A DNA stretch of 64,000 nucleotides. It comes from Parapristionchus giblindavisi (taxonomy: Eukaryota; Nematoda; Chromadorea; Rhabditida; Diplogasteridae). The DNA is taken from contig CALSFV010000221.1 of NCBI GenBank assembly GCA_943737045.1, forward strand, positions 744,001 to 808,000. Direction: 5' to 3'. The notes under the pieces were generated by a model, which ran no database searches, had not been told where the DNA came from, and saw only the letters and a list, made by a program, of their open reading frames with translations. This document shows positions 35,918 through 50,900 of the stretch, piece after piece (positions within the stretch are counted from its first letter, which is position 1; the number at the start of each line of letters is the position of its first letter). Position numbers and translations under genes: made by a program.

Positions 35918-38900
35918 ATGAGTGCATCTAACGACGATGTGGTTTTAATGAAAGAAGAGAACGAACGGTTAGCCATTTTATTAATTTTATATTGCTTTAT
36001 TTTACAGAACTGCAGAAATATTTTTAATTTCCATGCCATTTCTGATTAGAATGACGAAAATAAGATATTCTAGCATGTCTTTCTTTCTTAAAATTGTATG
36101 GAAGGATTGGATAATCAGGCTTCTATTTTTTGTAATTATTGTATTTATAACATTTTTGTAATCTATATCATTATAGAATGAAGGAAGAACTTGAAAAATT
36201 GAGATTGACCAAGAAAAGACAGGATGAACTCATTAATGAAATGGTAGCTATTTTTATTACATTCATATCGAGTTCTCCCCAAGCAAATTTTATTTTCCGA
36301 ATTGGCAATACTCTCTTGCAGACAAAGAAAGCGAGAGTTTTCCGTGATTGTGAGCAGAGTGTTTCAAATTAGCTCTGGACGTAACTTTAAAGATGGTGGC
36401 CCGCGAATGTTCATGTAAATCACTACACCCCTCTTGTGGGAATGCAAAGTGATATGTGAAAAATTAGCACAACCACCCAAATGTCCCATAGCGCAGTGGC
36501 AAACGTTCAGACTCGTTAGCCGTTTGACGCAAGTTCGAAACCTATTGTCGAATTTACTCAATTTTCAAAAAGGGCTTCCCTGCACCGGCCTGATACATTT
36601 ATGTTTCTAGCGATCAATATGCTGAATAATCATAAACTAAATAGTGTACTGCATGTAGAATATCTTTTGATACCTTTCTGTCTTCACAGTTTGTTCACGA
36701 AAATATTCGGTATTTCAAAGTGTACTTTCATTTGTGTTATAGAGCTACAGTAATCCAACTTCTTCCCAGCGCGTTGTTTCAAACATTCAAATACACATTT
36801 CTGATTGTTTTTTTCGTGCATACATCAACTTCGAATCGAAATTTTTGGATGCCTGCTACCTTTAAACAAAATCGTCAAGTGTATTCTAGGATGATGCTGT
36901 GCATAGCTTGCCTCATAATTATTGTTATATCATGCATTTGGTTTCACGCATTTTCCGACTAAATAATCATCAGTGCACAGGGAATCTTTTCAAACAACCT
37001 CTATGTAGCATAAAATGTACCGTGGAGTTATTTATAAATGACTAGTGGCATATACATAATATTCGAATCAGAATATAATTCTGACTAGAAAATCGTTGAG
37101 AAATGCTGTCCAATGTATGCAGTAACTATAAATTAGCAAACATTGTAGTTGATGCAATAGTAAGTATCGATTGATAGATACAGTAACCTATTTTACAGTA
37201 GGTGTCAATGGTACATGCCAGGGCTGTGCATTTTACGTTTTACGACTTTTTCCGTAAAATTTTTACGTCGTAAAATTTTACGAAATGTTAAAAAATTAAC
37301 GAAACGAAAAAAATGGCAAAAAACTGAATAATCGGTGAAATTTTTGTCAAGAATTGACGGAAAATCAATCTTTTGCTATGTATATATATTTTTTTCCAAG
37401 TTTTTAACGTAATTTCTTGCTTATCGTCTGTCCCTTGAGAGTCGTTTATGAACATTCGCGTGTTTCATATATTTTATAACGAAATACATTTGGGACATTT
37501 TCGTATAATTTTGACTCAAAATTTTTTACGAAAATTTTACGAATTTTACGAATTTTACGAGAAAAAAGTCGTAAAATTACGTTTTACGAAAATTTTACGA
37601 AAAAGATTTTACGCACAGCCCTGGTAGATGCAGTTTAGTATGTGGTAAGCATTAATAACAGATACTTTAGCCTTACAGTTAGCTTTGTTAAAGATGGAGA
37701 CCCACGAGTTTTTTCGTAATAAGACTGTTCGGATAGTATGATAGAGATTCATCACACGAATCGAAAGACATATCTGATATTGATCCCCGATATGTTTAAA
37801 GCTCACTATGAGCATTGAAAGTACAACTTTCAAGGCATGTAGAGAGTGCTCATCGAATTTGCATACTTTCTCTCTCATTTTCTCATTATCCCTTACTCCA
37901 ATTACCATATAATATAAACAATAGCCAGCTTGCTTATCGTGGCGGGAGTCAGTCATGCCAACTCATGGGTCCCCTTCTTTAATATGATTATATTGTCAGT
38001 GATAAAAACTGTATATACAAACTTGTTTTTTTGGTTTTCGTGTAGGGTTCTTTTATTTTATAATAATAATACTTTATCTATCAGCACATTAAATGCAGAG
38101 AGGGCCAAAACAGGGGGAATCTTCTTATCCACAAGATTTATCCTTTCGCCTCTGAGAGAATTCATCTCCATTCAAGAAAACGTCGGCATATGAAACTTGA
38201 TTATGATAGTCAAATAACCCACGAAAACTTGTTCGTCCAATAGGCCTGCTTGACGAGACGGAAATACCGCTCCTGACTTTCCAAAGTCTTCTAGGAGGGG
38301 AATCAACTGTTGGTCCTCTTCTCTTGATGGAATAGGGTGTAGTCGAGAATGGAGAGATAATAGTCCAACCGACCGAACCGCAGAGAGAAAAGGCAGAAGA
38401 AAATTTTATTTTAGATATATTTATTTTTTTATTACATCCTATATCAATTTATAGGTAAAGTGACCTCTCTGAATGGCCTCTTCAACGGTTTACGCTCTCT
38501 CGTTGAAAGAGAACAGAGAAATAGTGTGTGCAATGAAGAGGCCATTGAGAGTAGTCACGCTCTCTTTATGTTTCATTCTTTTGAGGATTCCATCATGGAC
38601 GAAGAAGAAAAGGCTAAAGATGAGGAGATTGCACGGTGAGATATACATTGTAATGTAGTTTTATAAAGTTACCTAAAAGAGATAGAGAACTAAAAAGATA
38701 ATAAAAAACGATAATATGCTTTTTTTTCGTTTGCATTATATCAGAATATAGTTTATGGCACTTCACCTCACAAGGGAAGTCTGGTTTGGCCGGTCCGGGA
38801 CTTCTTGATGGGTCATATCACGGGTCTCCTGTAAAAGTGTAGCAAAAACGGCCGGCTCTGACACTATGAAAATTTTTTTGTCTCCGATTTCGATGAAAGT

Positions 38901-41900
38901 TGGTCAGTGGGTGTGGTTGGGGGTCATGAGAAGGCCTAGCCACTTCATTTGGCGAAAATTTTAAATTATCGATTTTTTGTGATCTACCTTGTAAATGATC
39001 ATAACTCAGTTCATTTTGGTCGTACAGCGAGCGGACAGGTGCCATTCGAACCGTATGCTAATTCTCTCCAAAAAAATTGTGAATGACTCGTTCGCTGCTA
39101 CGCCTTATTCAGGCCGAAAAACTAAAAAAAAAACATTTTTTTACCAAAAAGGTGACTTGTTCTCGAAAATTTTCCCTTGAGATCATCCGTATTATTGCAG
39201 AGAATAAGTTAGCAGATCACGTACAAAGTCGGTATGTTGTTCATTTACCGTATCTCTGTCACCCCAATGGTGTTTAATAGACTGCAAGGGGCTTGTGACT
39301 TGTTAGCCATTTTTATCAGGCCTCAGCAGTTTTTTGATCGTATCTGTCTTCAAAATGGTACAATCGACTATCTTAAAAAAGGAAAATTATGCTCTAAGAA
39401 AGGCGAATAAAATTTCTTCAATGATCGAATAGCTATGACAACCCAATTTCGAGTTATTCGAGGAAAATTACTAAACTTTCTCCTTTTTCATCGATTCCAA
39501 TGAATGAACGGAAATGAAATTATTCTGCTAAAAACCACACAATCGACTTTATTTTTCATTATACATAAGAAACTGATATAAAAGTAAGCAATCAATATGT
39601 AATTATCAACATCACTGAAAACGAGTGATGTAGACAAGTCCGGATCGAAGTGAGCAAACGCGCTCAGAGCGGTAGCCCTTTTCTCTCATGCTTTGTAAAT
39701 TGGTGAGGCAAAAAGGAGAAGAAAAGGGGAAAGGATACACTAAAGTGTGCATTAGATGATCAGACCAGTAAATAAAATAATTTTTACAACAGTGTTTCCA
39801 TAACTGGCATGAAACAGCCGACAAAATCGGTGTTGATGAGGTTTTCCTCGAATAACTCGAAATTGGGTTGTCATAGCTATTCGATCATTGAAGAACTTTT
39901 TATTCGCCTTTCTTATTGCATAATTCTCCTTTTTTTAAGATAGTCGATTGTACAATTTTTCAAATCGCATCCACTTCATCTGAGATCACGACAATGATAA
40001 TACTTACTGTCCGTCCTCCGAGATAGGAACACAATACTGGACATTTGTACTCTTGCCAAAAATAAACCATGACCCGGTGGTCATGGTCGAAATGATGAAT
40101 TTCGATTTATTGACCATGACATGGTCATGGTTCATAAATAAATAAAAAAAAGTGCAAATGTCCAGTATTGTGTGCCTATCTTGGAGAACGGATAGTAAGT
40201 ATTATCATTGTCGTGATCTCAGATGAAGTGGATGCGATTTGAATTATTTACGATTATTTACGTATTTTTCCGAACAAATTTTTTTCTGCAAAATTTGAAC
40301 AGATCGATGGAACGATGAAAACTATTTCGTAGTAATTCACAGTGAGCATGCTTCATGATGACCACAAGAAAGAAGCTTTTCCAGTCATGAAAAATTTCGA
40401 GATTTTCGGACCATGATGTCATGGAAATCGACTTTTCCAGGAGCGCGCCAGTCGTATGGGTTTCAGTTGATTCTTACTCATCCCATCTCAGAATGTCGCA
40501 TGATACGCAGAACATATCCAATTCCCTCCAAGAAAGTGGTGTGGGGGCGAAAAAAACAGCCCCAAAAAGCACATTTTGATTTTTTTAAATACTGAGAAAA
40601 TCTCGATTCGTTTGAAATTGTGTTTTATTAGTGCAGAATCGTGTGGGCTATTTTATGTGCTATAGGAAGTTACGGTTTATTGATTTTGTCTGGGTGAAAA
40701 TCTCGCGGAAATGCTGAAAAACGTGTTTGTAGACGTCCACAATTCGATGTTCCTAGTGTTTCTACGCACTTTTGAGATGACCAACTATACCGTGAAACAA
40801 TATCGAGGCTAACTGGTTTCATTCGCAATATATGATTTTTCGAAGTTTGTCATTTTTTCGAATTTGGAATTTTGCCGTTGGCCGCGTTGGAGACTGAATG
40901 CCTCACTCACTACACTTTTGTAAATAGGAGCCAGGCCACCTTCCGCCATGAAAGCATGGAGGCCTGAATCCTTTTGTTAGGGGAAAGTTCCGGGGTATAA
41001 TGAATTTTAACCGAGCCGGTCTCTTAAACACCATAGGGGTGACAGAGATACGGTAAATGAACAACATAGCGACTTTGACGTGATCTGCTAACTTATTTTC
41101 TGCAATAATACGGATGATCTCAAGGCAAAATTTTGGAGAACAAGTCACCTTTTTGGTAAAAAAAAATGTTTTTTTTTAGTTTTTCAGCCTGAATAAGGCG
41201 TGGCAGCGAACGGGTCATACACAACTTTTTTTGGAGAGAATTAGAATACGGTTCGAATGACACCTGTCAGCTCGCTGTACGATGAAAATGAACCGAGTTA
41301 TGATAATTTTCAAGGTAGATCACAAAAAATCGATAATTTGAAATTTTCGCCAAATGAAGTGGCTAGGCCTTCTCATGACCCCCAACCACACCCACTGACC
41401 GACTTTCATCGAAATCGGAGACAAAAATTTTTTCCTAGTGGCAGGCGTTGCTACACTTTTACCGGAGACCCGTGATAGGTATATGAAAAAGAGGACTTTT
41501 TCATGTTGACCATTTTGGCAGAATCCCCTGGGCGCAGAGTTATTTGCATATTTCAACAGATTGTTTTCGCCCTACAATGAAACCCAGAGTCTGTGAGATC
41601 GAAAGAAAAACCAAAAAAAATCCATAGACATCAAGTTATAAGAAAAAAAAAAGAATTCATGTTCACCTCTGCTTGCATTGTGCACCACTCATTCATCACT
41701 TCTTTCGATCTCACCGAGACTGGGTACATTGTAGGGCGAAAATCCGTAGAAATATGAAATAACTCTGCATACGAACAAAACGGCAACGGAGCAGAACTCG
41801 GTTGGGAGTTGGCATAGCTTCCCTAAATAGCATGCCCTATGCTACTGTATTCCAACTTTTGCTACCGTAACCTACCACTACCGTAAATCAAAATGCGGGA

Positions 41901-44900
41901 AAATGCTGTTTTTTTTTGGATCGGTAGAGGCACGATAGGGGTGAACCGGCTTCAGTAACACTACGGTAACATGCTTACAGTAACCCAGACTAAAGTATTC
42001 GCTGTTGGATATCGCGAACTGACTTTTTTATGTTTTTATTTAAAAAAAATATGTTTTTGTTCATTCATGTTGCGGCGATTAATATCTTTATATCTTAAAG
42101 TGAAAATTATATCAAACACGCTCGAACGGGGTGTTTCCCATGACCCCTCAAAGCATTAGCGATTTATATTCATCACTTCTGAATTATCTTTCTTATAACA
42201 TTGCGTATTTATATTCATCACTTCAATCTTTTTTAGTATGTGTTTGATATAATTTTCGCTTTAAGATATAAAGATATTAATCGCCGCGACATGAATGAAC
42301 AAAAACATATTTTAAAAAGAAAAACATAAAAAAGTCAGTTTGCGATATCCAATAGCGAATACTTTAGTCTGCGTTACTGTAAGCATGTTACGGTAGTGTT
42401 ACTAAAGCCGGTTCACCCCTATCGTGCCTATCGTGCCTCTACTGATCGAAAAACAGCATTTTCCCGCATTTTGATTTACGGTAGTGGGTTACGGTAGGTT
42501 ACGGTAGCAAAAGTTGGAATACTGTAGCATAGGGCATGGTACTTAGGGAAGCTATGCCAACTCCCAAACGAGTTCTGCTCCGTTGCCGTTTTGATCGTTG
42601 CCGTTTTGATTGTTGCCGTTTTGATCGTTGCCGTTTTGATACCACATCTAAGAGTCGACTAAAATATTTGAAATCTGGCACAGTTAAAAAATTAAATTTT
42701 GGGGATCAGGGTTCTCTAGGGTGCTGATGACTATGATCAAGCTCATTTTTCACCTAAAACCACCGTTGAGGTCAGACTACGTCGCGTTGAAATCTCGTTT
42801 TAGTTGTTTCTCGTCACACGATGATGCTAAAATTTTCATGCGATGCCCCCAGGGGCAGAATTTGATGAAGATCACGCCTGTCTAATTCATTTTTCATAAA
42901 AAAAGTTCCAGAAATTTTCAAAATTTGAATTTCTCTGAAAGGTAAGTGTTTTTAGCGCGATACATAGATCGGACCGCAATGGCTTCAGGAGCATATAGAA
43001 ATTTTTTTAGCCATTTGTGGTAGGTACTAGGGTTGGCAATAACGCACATGCATTGCGGGCCAGCAATGCTCTGTAAAATAATTGCGGGCCCGCAACCTCG
43101 AAGGGAGGGGAGGGGGGGGGATTGCGGGCCGGCAATGGCGTTGCGGGCCCGCAACGACTACTTAATTCCTATCAGGCTGCTTTTTGTGATAGGTCGTTCT
43201 TCTCTGTTCTCTTCACTTTCCTTCGTTCTCTCGTTGTGGGCCCGCAATGATTTTACACCGCACTGCGGGCCCGCAATCATTAGCAATAGAGAGTCAAGGC
43301 CATTGCGGGCCCGCAACCCCCGAATAGCCAACTCTAGTAGGTACTCGACGGGAAAATCCACTTTTAGTGTAGTCATTTTGCCGTTGGAGTTTAGGCAAGA
43401 GGCGAGAGAGTATGGTGGTGCGAGAGAGCAGAGAAGGTAGAAGGGGAACTCCCGCCCACCCCTTCCCTTCTATGATGGTCGCCTCTCTGCTCTCTCGTTC
43501 CACCATACTCTCTCGCCTCTTGCCTCCACTTCAACGGTCAAATGACTACACTAACAATAAAAGCTGATTTTCTCGAAAGAAGCTACCCCAAATTGACTGA
43601 AATTTGTTCTGTGGGATCCTGAAGCCATTATGATCCGACCTATGTATTTCACAAAAACACTTTTGCCTATGAGAGAAACTTTTTCAGGAAAAATGAATTA
43701 GACAGGCGTCATCAAATACTGCCCCTAAGGCATCGCATGCAAATTTTAGTACAATCGGTTGAGGAGAAAAAACTGAAAACGCTATTTCAACGCGACGTCG
43801 TCTGGCCTCAACGGTGGGTTTAGGTGAAAAGTGAACATGACCGTTGTCATCATGACCTTAAGAACCCCGATCTCTAAGATTTAATTTTTCGACTGTGCCG
43901 GCACATAGTCGATTCTTACGCAAACGGCCTCCTATGTCCCACCCCGAAGTCCGGGAGCGGCCAACCAGATTTCCCTTGCTAGGGGGGGGGGGGGCAACGT
44001 GAAATCATGAGAGACGAATGAATGGTAAGATTGGTAAGATGCCGGAGTCTTCGACCTCGAATCCCACAACATTTCACTATCGTTACAATTGAAATTGTAG
44101 CTGTGTGATTTTTAACTGAAGTTGCTTACGTTAAAAATATATATATATATATATATATAATATATTATATAAAAGCGAAATTTGTACGATTTCTCCATTG
44201 CTGCCTCTCTATTATAGCCTGAACTGGTGAATCCATGCAATCTCATATTTTCAGACTCAAACGGGAGAATGAAGCTCTGAAAGTTGAAATTGTCAACGCG
44301 ATTGTATGTAACTAACCTTATTATTTTTTTCGTTCGATGATTGTTTATTGGCACATAATTGCTTTAACAATATCAAATCAATGTTTTCCAGGATATATAT
44401 GTAGTAATAGGTAGTTTTTCATTGATATAGAGTTTACGTACAGCGTAAAAAAACAAAAGGTCAGGGGCGCATCCCGGCACACCTGGGCATCCCATGTCAA
44501 TGGGTGAATTCTGCCGTACAGTACAGTTGTTTAAAACTGTTCTATTTTCGATTAATCGATTTTCATATTCACACTCACAGTATTAGAAGAATAATCTATT
44601 TGCCACTTGTTTCTCAAATGTAATTTCCTTCTCAATTACTTTACAGTAACGGTAGCAATACTCAGTGGTGGTTCTACTGAAGATGGCCCACACCACTGAG
44701 TAGGATTCCGCTGTCTAGAACCCCTGGCCGAAACAGCGGGGCCTTAACTAGTTTTATATTGCATGTTATATAATATTACTAGAGTACGTTTGCATGCTTT
44801 GATATACAGTCCCGCACGTTCGCGCTCCCTAAAAGCGGCCCCCCGCGGCCCGCGGGGGGCCGCTTTTAGTGAGCGCGAAATCATGCCGCATCGATGAATA

Positions 44901-47900
44901 ATTGTTTTTCAAAACATTTCATTGTTTGTGATCGATGCATCATCAGATAATATTAATATCACCGCAGAAACGAAAAGTTAGGGGGGGGGGCGCATCATGC
45001 CGCGTTTCGGGGGCGCGGCTGGCTGTGTGACGTTGTCCACTCTGAACCAAAAAATTTCGTTTCTGCGGTGATATTAATATTATCTGATGATGCAACGATC
45101 ACAAGCAATGAAATGTTTGAAAAACAATCATTCATCGATGCGGCATGATGCGGGCCCCCGCGGGCCGCGGGGGGCCGCGTTTAGGGAGCGCGAACGTGCG
45201 GGACTGTACAGTACTTCACATTAATTCTCCGCTGCGCTCCGCTGCGGGGCGCATTCGGACGCATTATTTATTTCCTTTGGGCATGAATATTTTTGTATTC
45301 TCGAAATCTTAACCATGAGTTTCCATGATTTTTTTACATTACATTACATTAGAACAACTTTATTCAGCCGATTAGGGACAGCTGGGTCGCCATTATGGTT
45401 CTCCAAGGAGCGAATCGTATCTCGTGAGGTGCTTATCGAATATACAGATCTTGATCCTCCGTCTTACAAAATTCACAACGATCAATGGTTCCTGATCTAA
45501 TCTTCTTATTGTGTGATCGAATTGTACTGACCTTTGTCGTTGGCAATTGAGAGGACGTCACGAAGATTTGGAGAACCATGGTGTAGGCCTTACTCCCACG
45601 GCTGACCAATTCCGGGTTGGGAGGATCGAGTCAGGCTAGTGGGAGAAGGATGAAAATGAGATTCGACCGCACTTGACTAGCCAAAATGACTAAATGATAA
45701 AAAGTTATTTTAATGAATAAAGAAAATGAACAAAATTTGTATTAATGAGAAAATGCAATTAAGAGGCCGTTTGCGTAAGAGTCGAACAAGTGTTGGCACA
45801 GGCCAAGAATTTTAATACCCTCAAAACTTGTGTACAGGGGTTATCGAACTCGCTGATGAAGATGTGCATAGTAATTTTGGCTCTAGTGGTCCCGCAACGC
45901 CTGGGCGTGATTACGGTATAATCACGTTTTCAAGCCGTTCTCGGTCCATGGTAGGGCTAGAGGTATGAAAATTGGGCTCCTGGGACAGAATTCGATGGCG
46001 CTGATGGCTGTCTACTTCATTTGTTTTGAAAATTTTCCAAAAGGTCGACAATTGGAAGTTTTGATTGAGACGGTTGTATGACAGTTCGAACTGGAGTGCC
46101 AACAGGATTCCAACGATTTATTTTGAGCCCTTATCTCCGTCGAGAAAGCTTTCATTGGCTCGATATAATGATGTGCGCCTTGCAAGAGGACTATCTCAAT
46201 TCCGCACGCTATCTCGCACTCTCGAGAGTGGCGAGAGAGCGTGCGGGAATGAGAGAGTGGCGACGGAGCACGCGGCATTGAGAAGTAAGCAACTCCTGAT
46301 GCTGACGCAGATCACTATATCGAGAATAGCGGTATGAAAAAATTGGCCGGAATTGGCCAGCCGTGGACCAAATCAATGAAAGCTTTCTCGACGGAGATAA
46401 GGGCTCAAAATATATCGTTGGAATCCTCTCGCCACGCCGGTTCGAACTGTCGTACTCGCTAGGCTCGCAACCGTCTCAATCAAAATTTCCAATTGTCGAT
46501 CTTTTGGAAAATTTTCAAAACAAATGAAGTAGACAGCCATCATCGCCATCGAATTCTGTCCCAGGAGCCCAATTTTCATACCGCTGCTCAACCACGGATC
46601 GAGAACGGCTTGAAAACGTGATGTTACCGTAATCCCGCCCAGGCGTTGCGGGACCACTGGAGACAAAATGACTATGCGCATCTTCATCTGCGAGGTCGAT
46701 AACCCCTATACACATGTTTTGAGGGTATCAAAATTTTTGGCCTGTGCCAACCCTCCCCCAGATTTATCCGACTCTCACAAACGGCCTCTTAAAAGGTAAC
46801 TCACACTGGTCCGAAAATGATGGGAAATTAAAATATCTTACAGCGATCGAGCGATCGATATGCAAAAAATACAGTATACGTTTCCAGTAAATTACTACCC
46901 ATCATTTTCGGACCAGTTTGATTTGCCTTTTAATTATTTTTTCTCACTAATAAAAATTTTGTTTCATTTTCTTTAGTCATTAAAAGAACTTTTTATCACG
47001 GAAACTCATGATTAATACTTTGAGAATTCAAAAATATCCATACGCAAAGGAGATAAATGATGCGTCGAAATGCGCCCCGCAGCATAGAATGTGTACAAAA
47101 CACGACCATGCTGTACTGTACTCTACTTTATATAAAATAAATTCCACTATTTTAGAAAGTGCAGTTCTCCAGACATCATCTTCCAGAAACATTAAAGCAT
47201 ACATTTTCAATGCATTGGAACAGTGTATCGTATAGGGAGACGCAAACACCTATCGTCAAGGTAATGATTAGAAATTTAAAAAAATGTTTGTAAAACTGGA
47301 GCATTTTATTTTATTTTTAGTGTGCGAAATACTATCAGAAATTGTTTTTGAGAATGATAATAATACATACAGACTTAATTTCTTTTTTTCTTTTTTTTTA
47401 GACAAAAAGGCATAATAAGACAAAAGGATATAAAATGAAAAAAATTAGAAAACTTTACACGAAGCTTTGATAATTGAAATGTGCATTATGGATAAGATAT
47501 AAGAATTTATTTTCTTTTTGCCTAAGCCCGATAGCGCAACGAGAACAGTGAAAATAAATGAGTGAAGTATAATGATACATGGCTCTCATAAATTACTATG
47601 ATAAATAAAAGGGGGGTGTGGGGGGTGCATAAGTTAAGAAATATATAGAAATCAATCAATCAAACAGAATAAAAACTGAGCTCATCTTGTCACCGTCTGG
47701 CCCATCTCTCATGGTGGGTGTGAGAGTAGGAGAAATAAACCGAAGAAGAGGACTCGGCGACCAGGTTGACTCCGCTCCGAGAACAAGATGCTAGATTGCT
47801 AATTGGTGTGGGTGGGTTAAATTGAAGAGATATTCTAAAAAGGGATATATCACGTAAGGTTCGAATAAACGGTGAAAAATTCGAAAATGAGCAGATGCCA

Positions 47901-50900
47901 TTTTTGAAGGTCCATAAGGGTCCCTAACCAGGTAACTCGAGCTTTTTTGCATATCTTCATTTGCAACGTCGACTGACGTCGTCAAACATTTTTGGATGCC
48001 GAATATTGCCGACTTGGAGCTCTGTAACTCTTCAGGATTCAGGATTGGTATCAGGGCTGAGAATTTCTGTTTTTTTCTTTTTTTCTGGTCATTTTTGAGG
48101 CCAGAAAATTTTCTGACCAGAAACAAAAAAATGTAATTTTTAAAACAGAAAATATTAAAAATCTTATTTTTCAAAATTATTATTTAGTAAAAGAAGAAAA
48201 AAACTTATTTGGTGTTGCATTTATGAAGTTTTTTTATTCAAATTTCGCGCACAGAGAGTAAACTTGCTCAAATATGGACAACATATTTCCCAACTTTTCT
48301 TACTTGTACACAACTTGTCAATATTCGTGCAAATTTTTATTTCAAAATCCAGCGATTTCTCCATATATTTCGGTGATGGAGTTAGTCAAGTGAAACCTCG
48401 GGTATCTTCGTTTCGTTTCTATGGTGTAGCATTCAATTCCCCCGTGACTGGAGTGATATACAGTATCACTATTGGGAGGACAGAGTTGGGTTAAAAGATA
48501 TATCAGGATACCCCAATTTGACGGAGAATCCGAATCTGCAATAAAACTTTTATTCTTTAGAAAAAATTTTCGAGAAACATCACATTTTGTATTCTAAAAA
48601 CAGTTTTCATGCAATAACACATGAAGAACAAAATTTCTGACCATATCCTTAGTTGGGTTATTTGAAGACGAGGTAATTTGCAACCGATTGGAAAAAAATT
48701 TTTACACGGTTGCTCAAAAACAAAGCGAGTTATTATATTTATGTATATTTGAAGTTGACAGTAAAAAAATTGCATAGTTATGCAAATTACGAAAATCAAA
48801 ATTTCAAAATGTTTTTTTCGCATTCAGTTAGGCCAGTCTAACAATTATCAATAAAAACGACGGCAAACTTTTCCTGTGCAAACAGATTTTTATTTTCATA
48901 CTCTTTTACAGGAGATCCGCGATACATCAAAAAGCGCGCGACGAAGGTCAGCCGGGTTAGGTGAGAGGCCGCGGAGAGACAATCGAGAGGCGGGGCGAGA
49001 TCTAGCCCTTGAGCGACTTCCGTTCTTTAGAGCCGAGTGTCATTTCCTTGTGCAGTACATTTTATACGCACAATAGAAAGAAATTATGTAATCTATTGTA
49101 AGCAGGGTTGGGATTTAATGATTTTAACGGATTTAACGGTATTCATCCGTTAAATTAATTTTTAACGGATTCCGTTAAAATTTTTCCGTTAAATCCGTTA
49201 AAAATAAATTTAACATTTTGAAGTAAAAGGTGAAAATATGCAATTTGAATACGTTTTATAAAACACTATCTGAGAGAATTCAACAACTTTTTTATTTTTT
49301 GGTATCGGTGAAAAAAAGATTTTTCTGTTTTATGTATGATAATTACAGGCTCAATGAGTGAAGTTCACTGGTACTTGGAAATTCCTTCATATTGAAAATT
49401 CGCTTCAGGGGGTGACCACACCACAGTTTGACGAGGTTTCCTAAAAAGTTTATTTCGAATCCAATCGATGCGGGAGTGGACGTAATCGACTCCTTAGCTA
49501 ATTCTAAGAAACTATTGCCAAGGGGAGTTTTCGATCAACGGTCAACGAAGGCTGGAATTTTGAATTTTCGAAAAAAATTTCACATTTAATTAATTTTCAC
49601 TATTTTGCTACAACAACACTTTGTTTTTTTATTTGCTCAATCGCTTCAAAATATCATAAAATATCATAAAGATACAATTTAAAAATTATATTTTTTTTTA
49701 AATAGGGTTAAGGTGAACAGATCATTTTTATGAGGCCATATAACGAAAATCGTAATTATGGTGTGCACCTACACTAATCCCTAATCGGTCAATTTGGAAA
49801 TTTGGTAGTTTTAAACATGTTTTACCGCTGTTCTTGACATGTCTAAGGTATACGACTACTCCTCGCCTTCGGAGTGCACCTGCACGGAACAATGCTGGCA
49901 AATATTCAAAAATATTTTGCTAATAACTTTCTTTCAACAATAACTTTCTTCGCAGTCAACCGTTTCTCTTGATTTTTTGTATGTTTGTATAGATGGTAAT
50001 ATGGTGTAGTGATCCAATTTTTATCGATATTGGATCACAAACAACGAAATAGTGATCAATTTACGAAAAATATCAATTTTTCATCGACATCAGCACCTGG
50101 GCACGGGTGCACTCCGAAGACGAGGAGTAGTCGAATACCTCAGTCATGTCAAAAACAGCGGTAAAATATGTTTAAAACTACCAAATTTCCAAATTGACCG
50201 ATTAGGGATTATGGTAGGTGCACACCATAATTACGATTTTCACTTTTATGTGTTTAGTCACTTTTATGTGTTTCGAGTCACTTTTATGTGTTTCGTTTCT
50301 TGCATACGCACGTTGATAAAATAAAAATATTTTCGTTATATGGCCTCATAAAAATGATCTGTTCACCTTACAAGGGAAGCCCAATGCATTCCCGTGACGA
50401 TATGTCTAGTGACATATACCATTCGAATCAGTAGCCGATTCTGATATGACACTGTTAATAAGCGATGTCAAAAGTTTAAGAGCTTCGAGAAAATCGATAA
50501 TGAAAATTGCAAAATTCCAAGGCACATTGAGATCAACTCGGCTTTGAGCTCTTATCTCACCGACCCTTGTGGTGAAGTGGATAAGGCGCTCGTATTTCAT
50601 TTTGTAAGTACATGGTTCGATGCCTGGTATGCGATACTAATTTTTGCTTGATTTTTTCAAGTTCAAAAGTTCAGATCTATTGCTTCATTGTTATCCTTTG
50701 TAGATCATTATCGATCGTCTGCTTAACATCTGATCTCTTGCTCGCGCGCTTTTGTGTCTGCTTTTAAGGAGTTTCAGCTTCTGATTCGATATGTATTATG
50801 GCAATTACGCCTTCCAACGTTGTCGCTCTTCTTGCTGCATTCTTCCCACCGTCATCAGATGTATCTGGAGCTACACGAGAGGAGCGGAAATTGGCTGACG

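Noticed and set aside
33407..36049. 880-codon ORF and many other long frames in the CTCCCT satellite
   Set aside because: All come from a 6-bp repeat without stops in several frames; the translations are Ser-Pro or Leu-Pro dipeptides, and the opposite strand is equally open.
44386..44429. Short exon [12 protein letters not shown] ending gene D early
   Set aside because: In phase and possible, but exons 5-7 also join in phase and have better splice sites and more coding character; kept as the alternative.
47382..47470. [20 protein letters not shown] as the last exon of gene D
   Set aside because: The phase does not match the exon ending at 44303, and the sequence is simple A-rich DNA after a T-run.
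48264..48494. 76-codon ORF
   Set aside because: No splice context, no paralogue and ordinary composition; judged chance.
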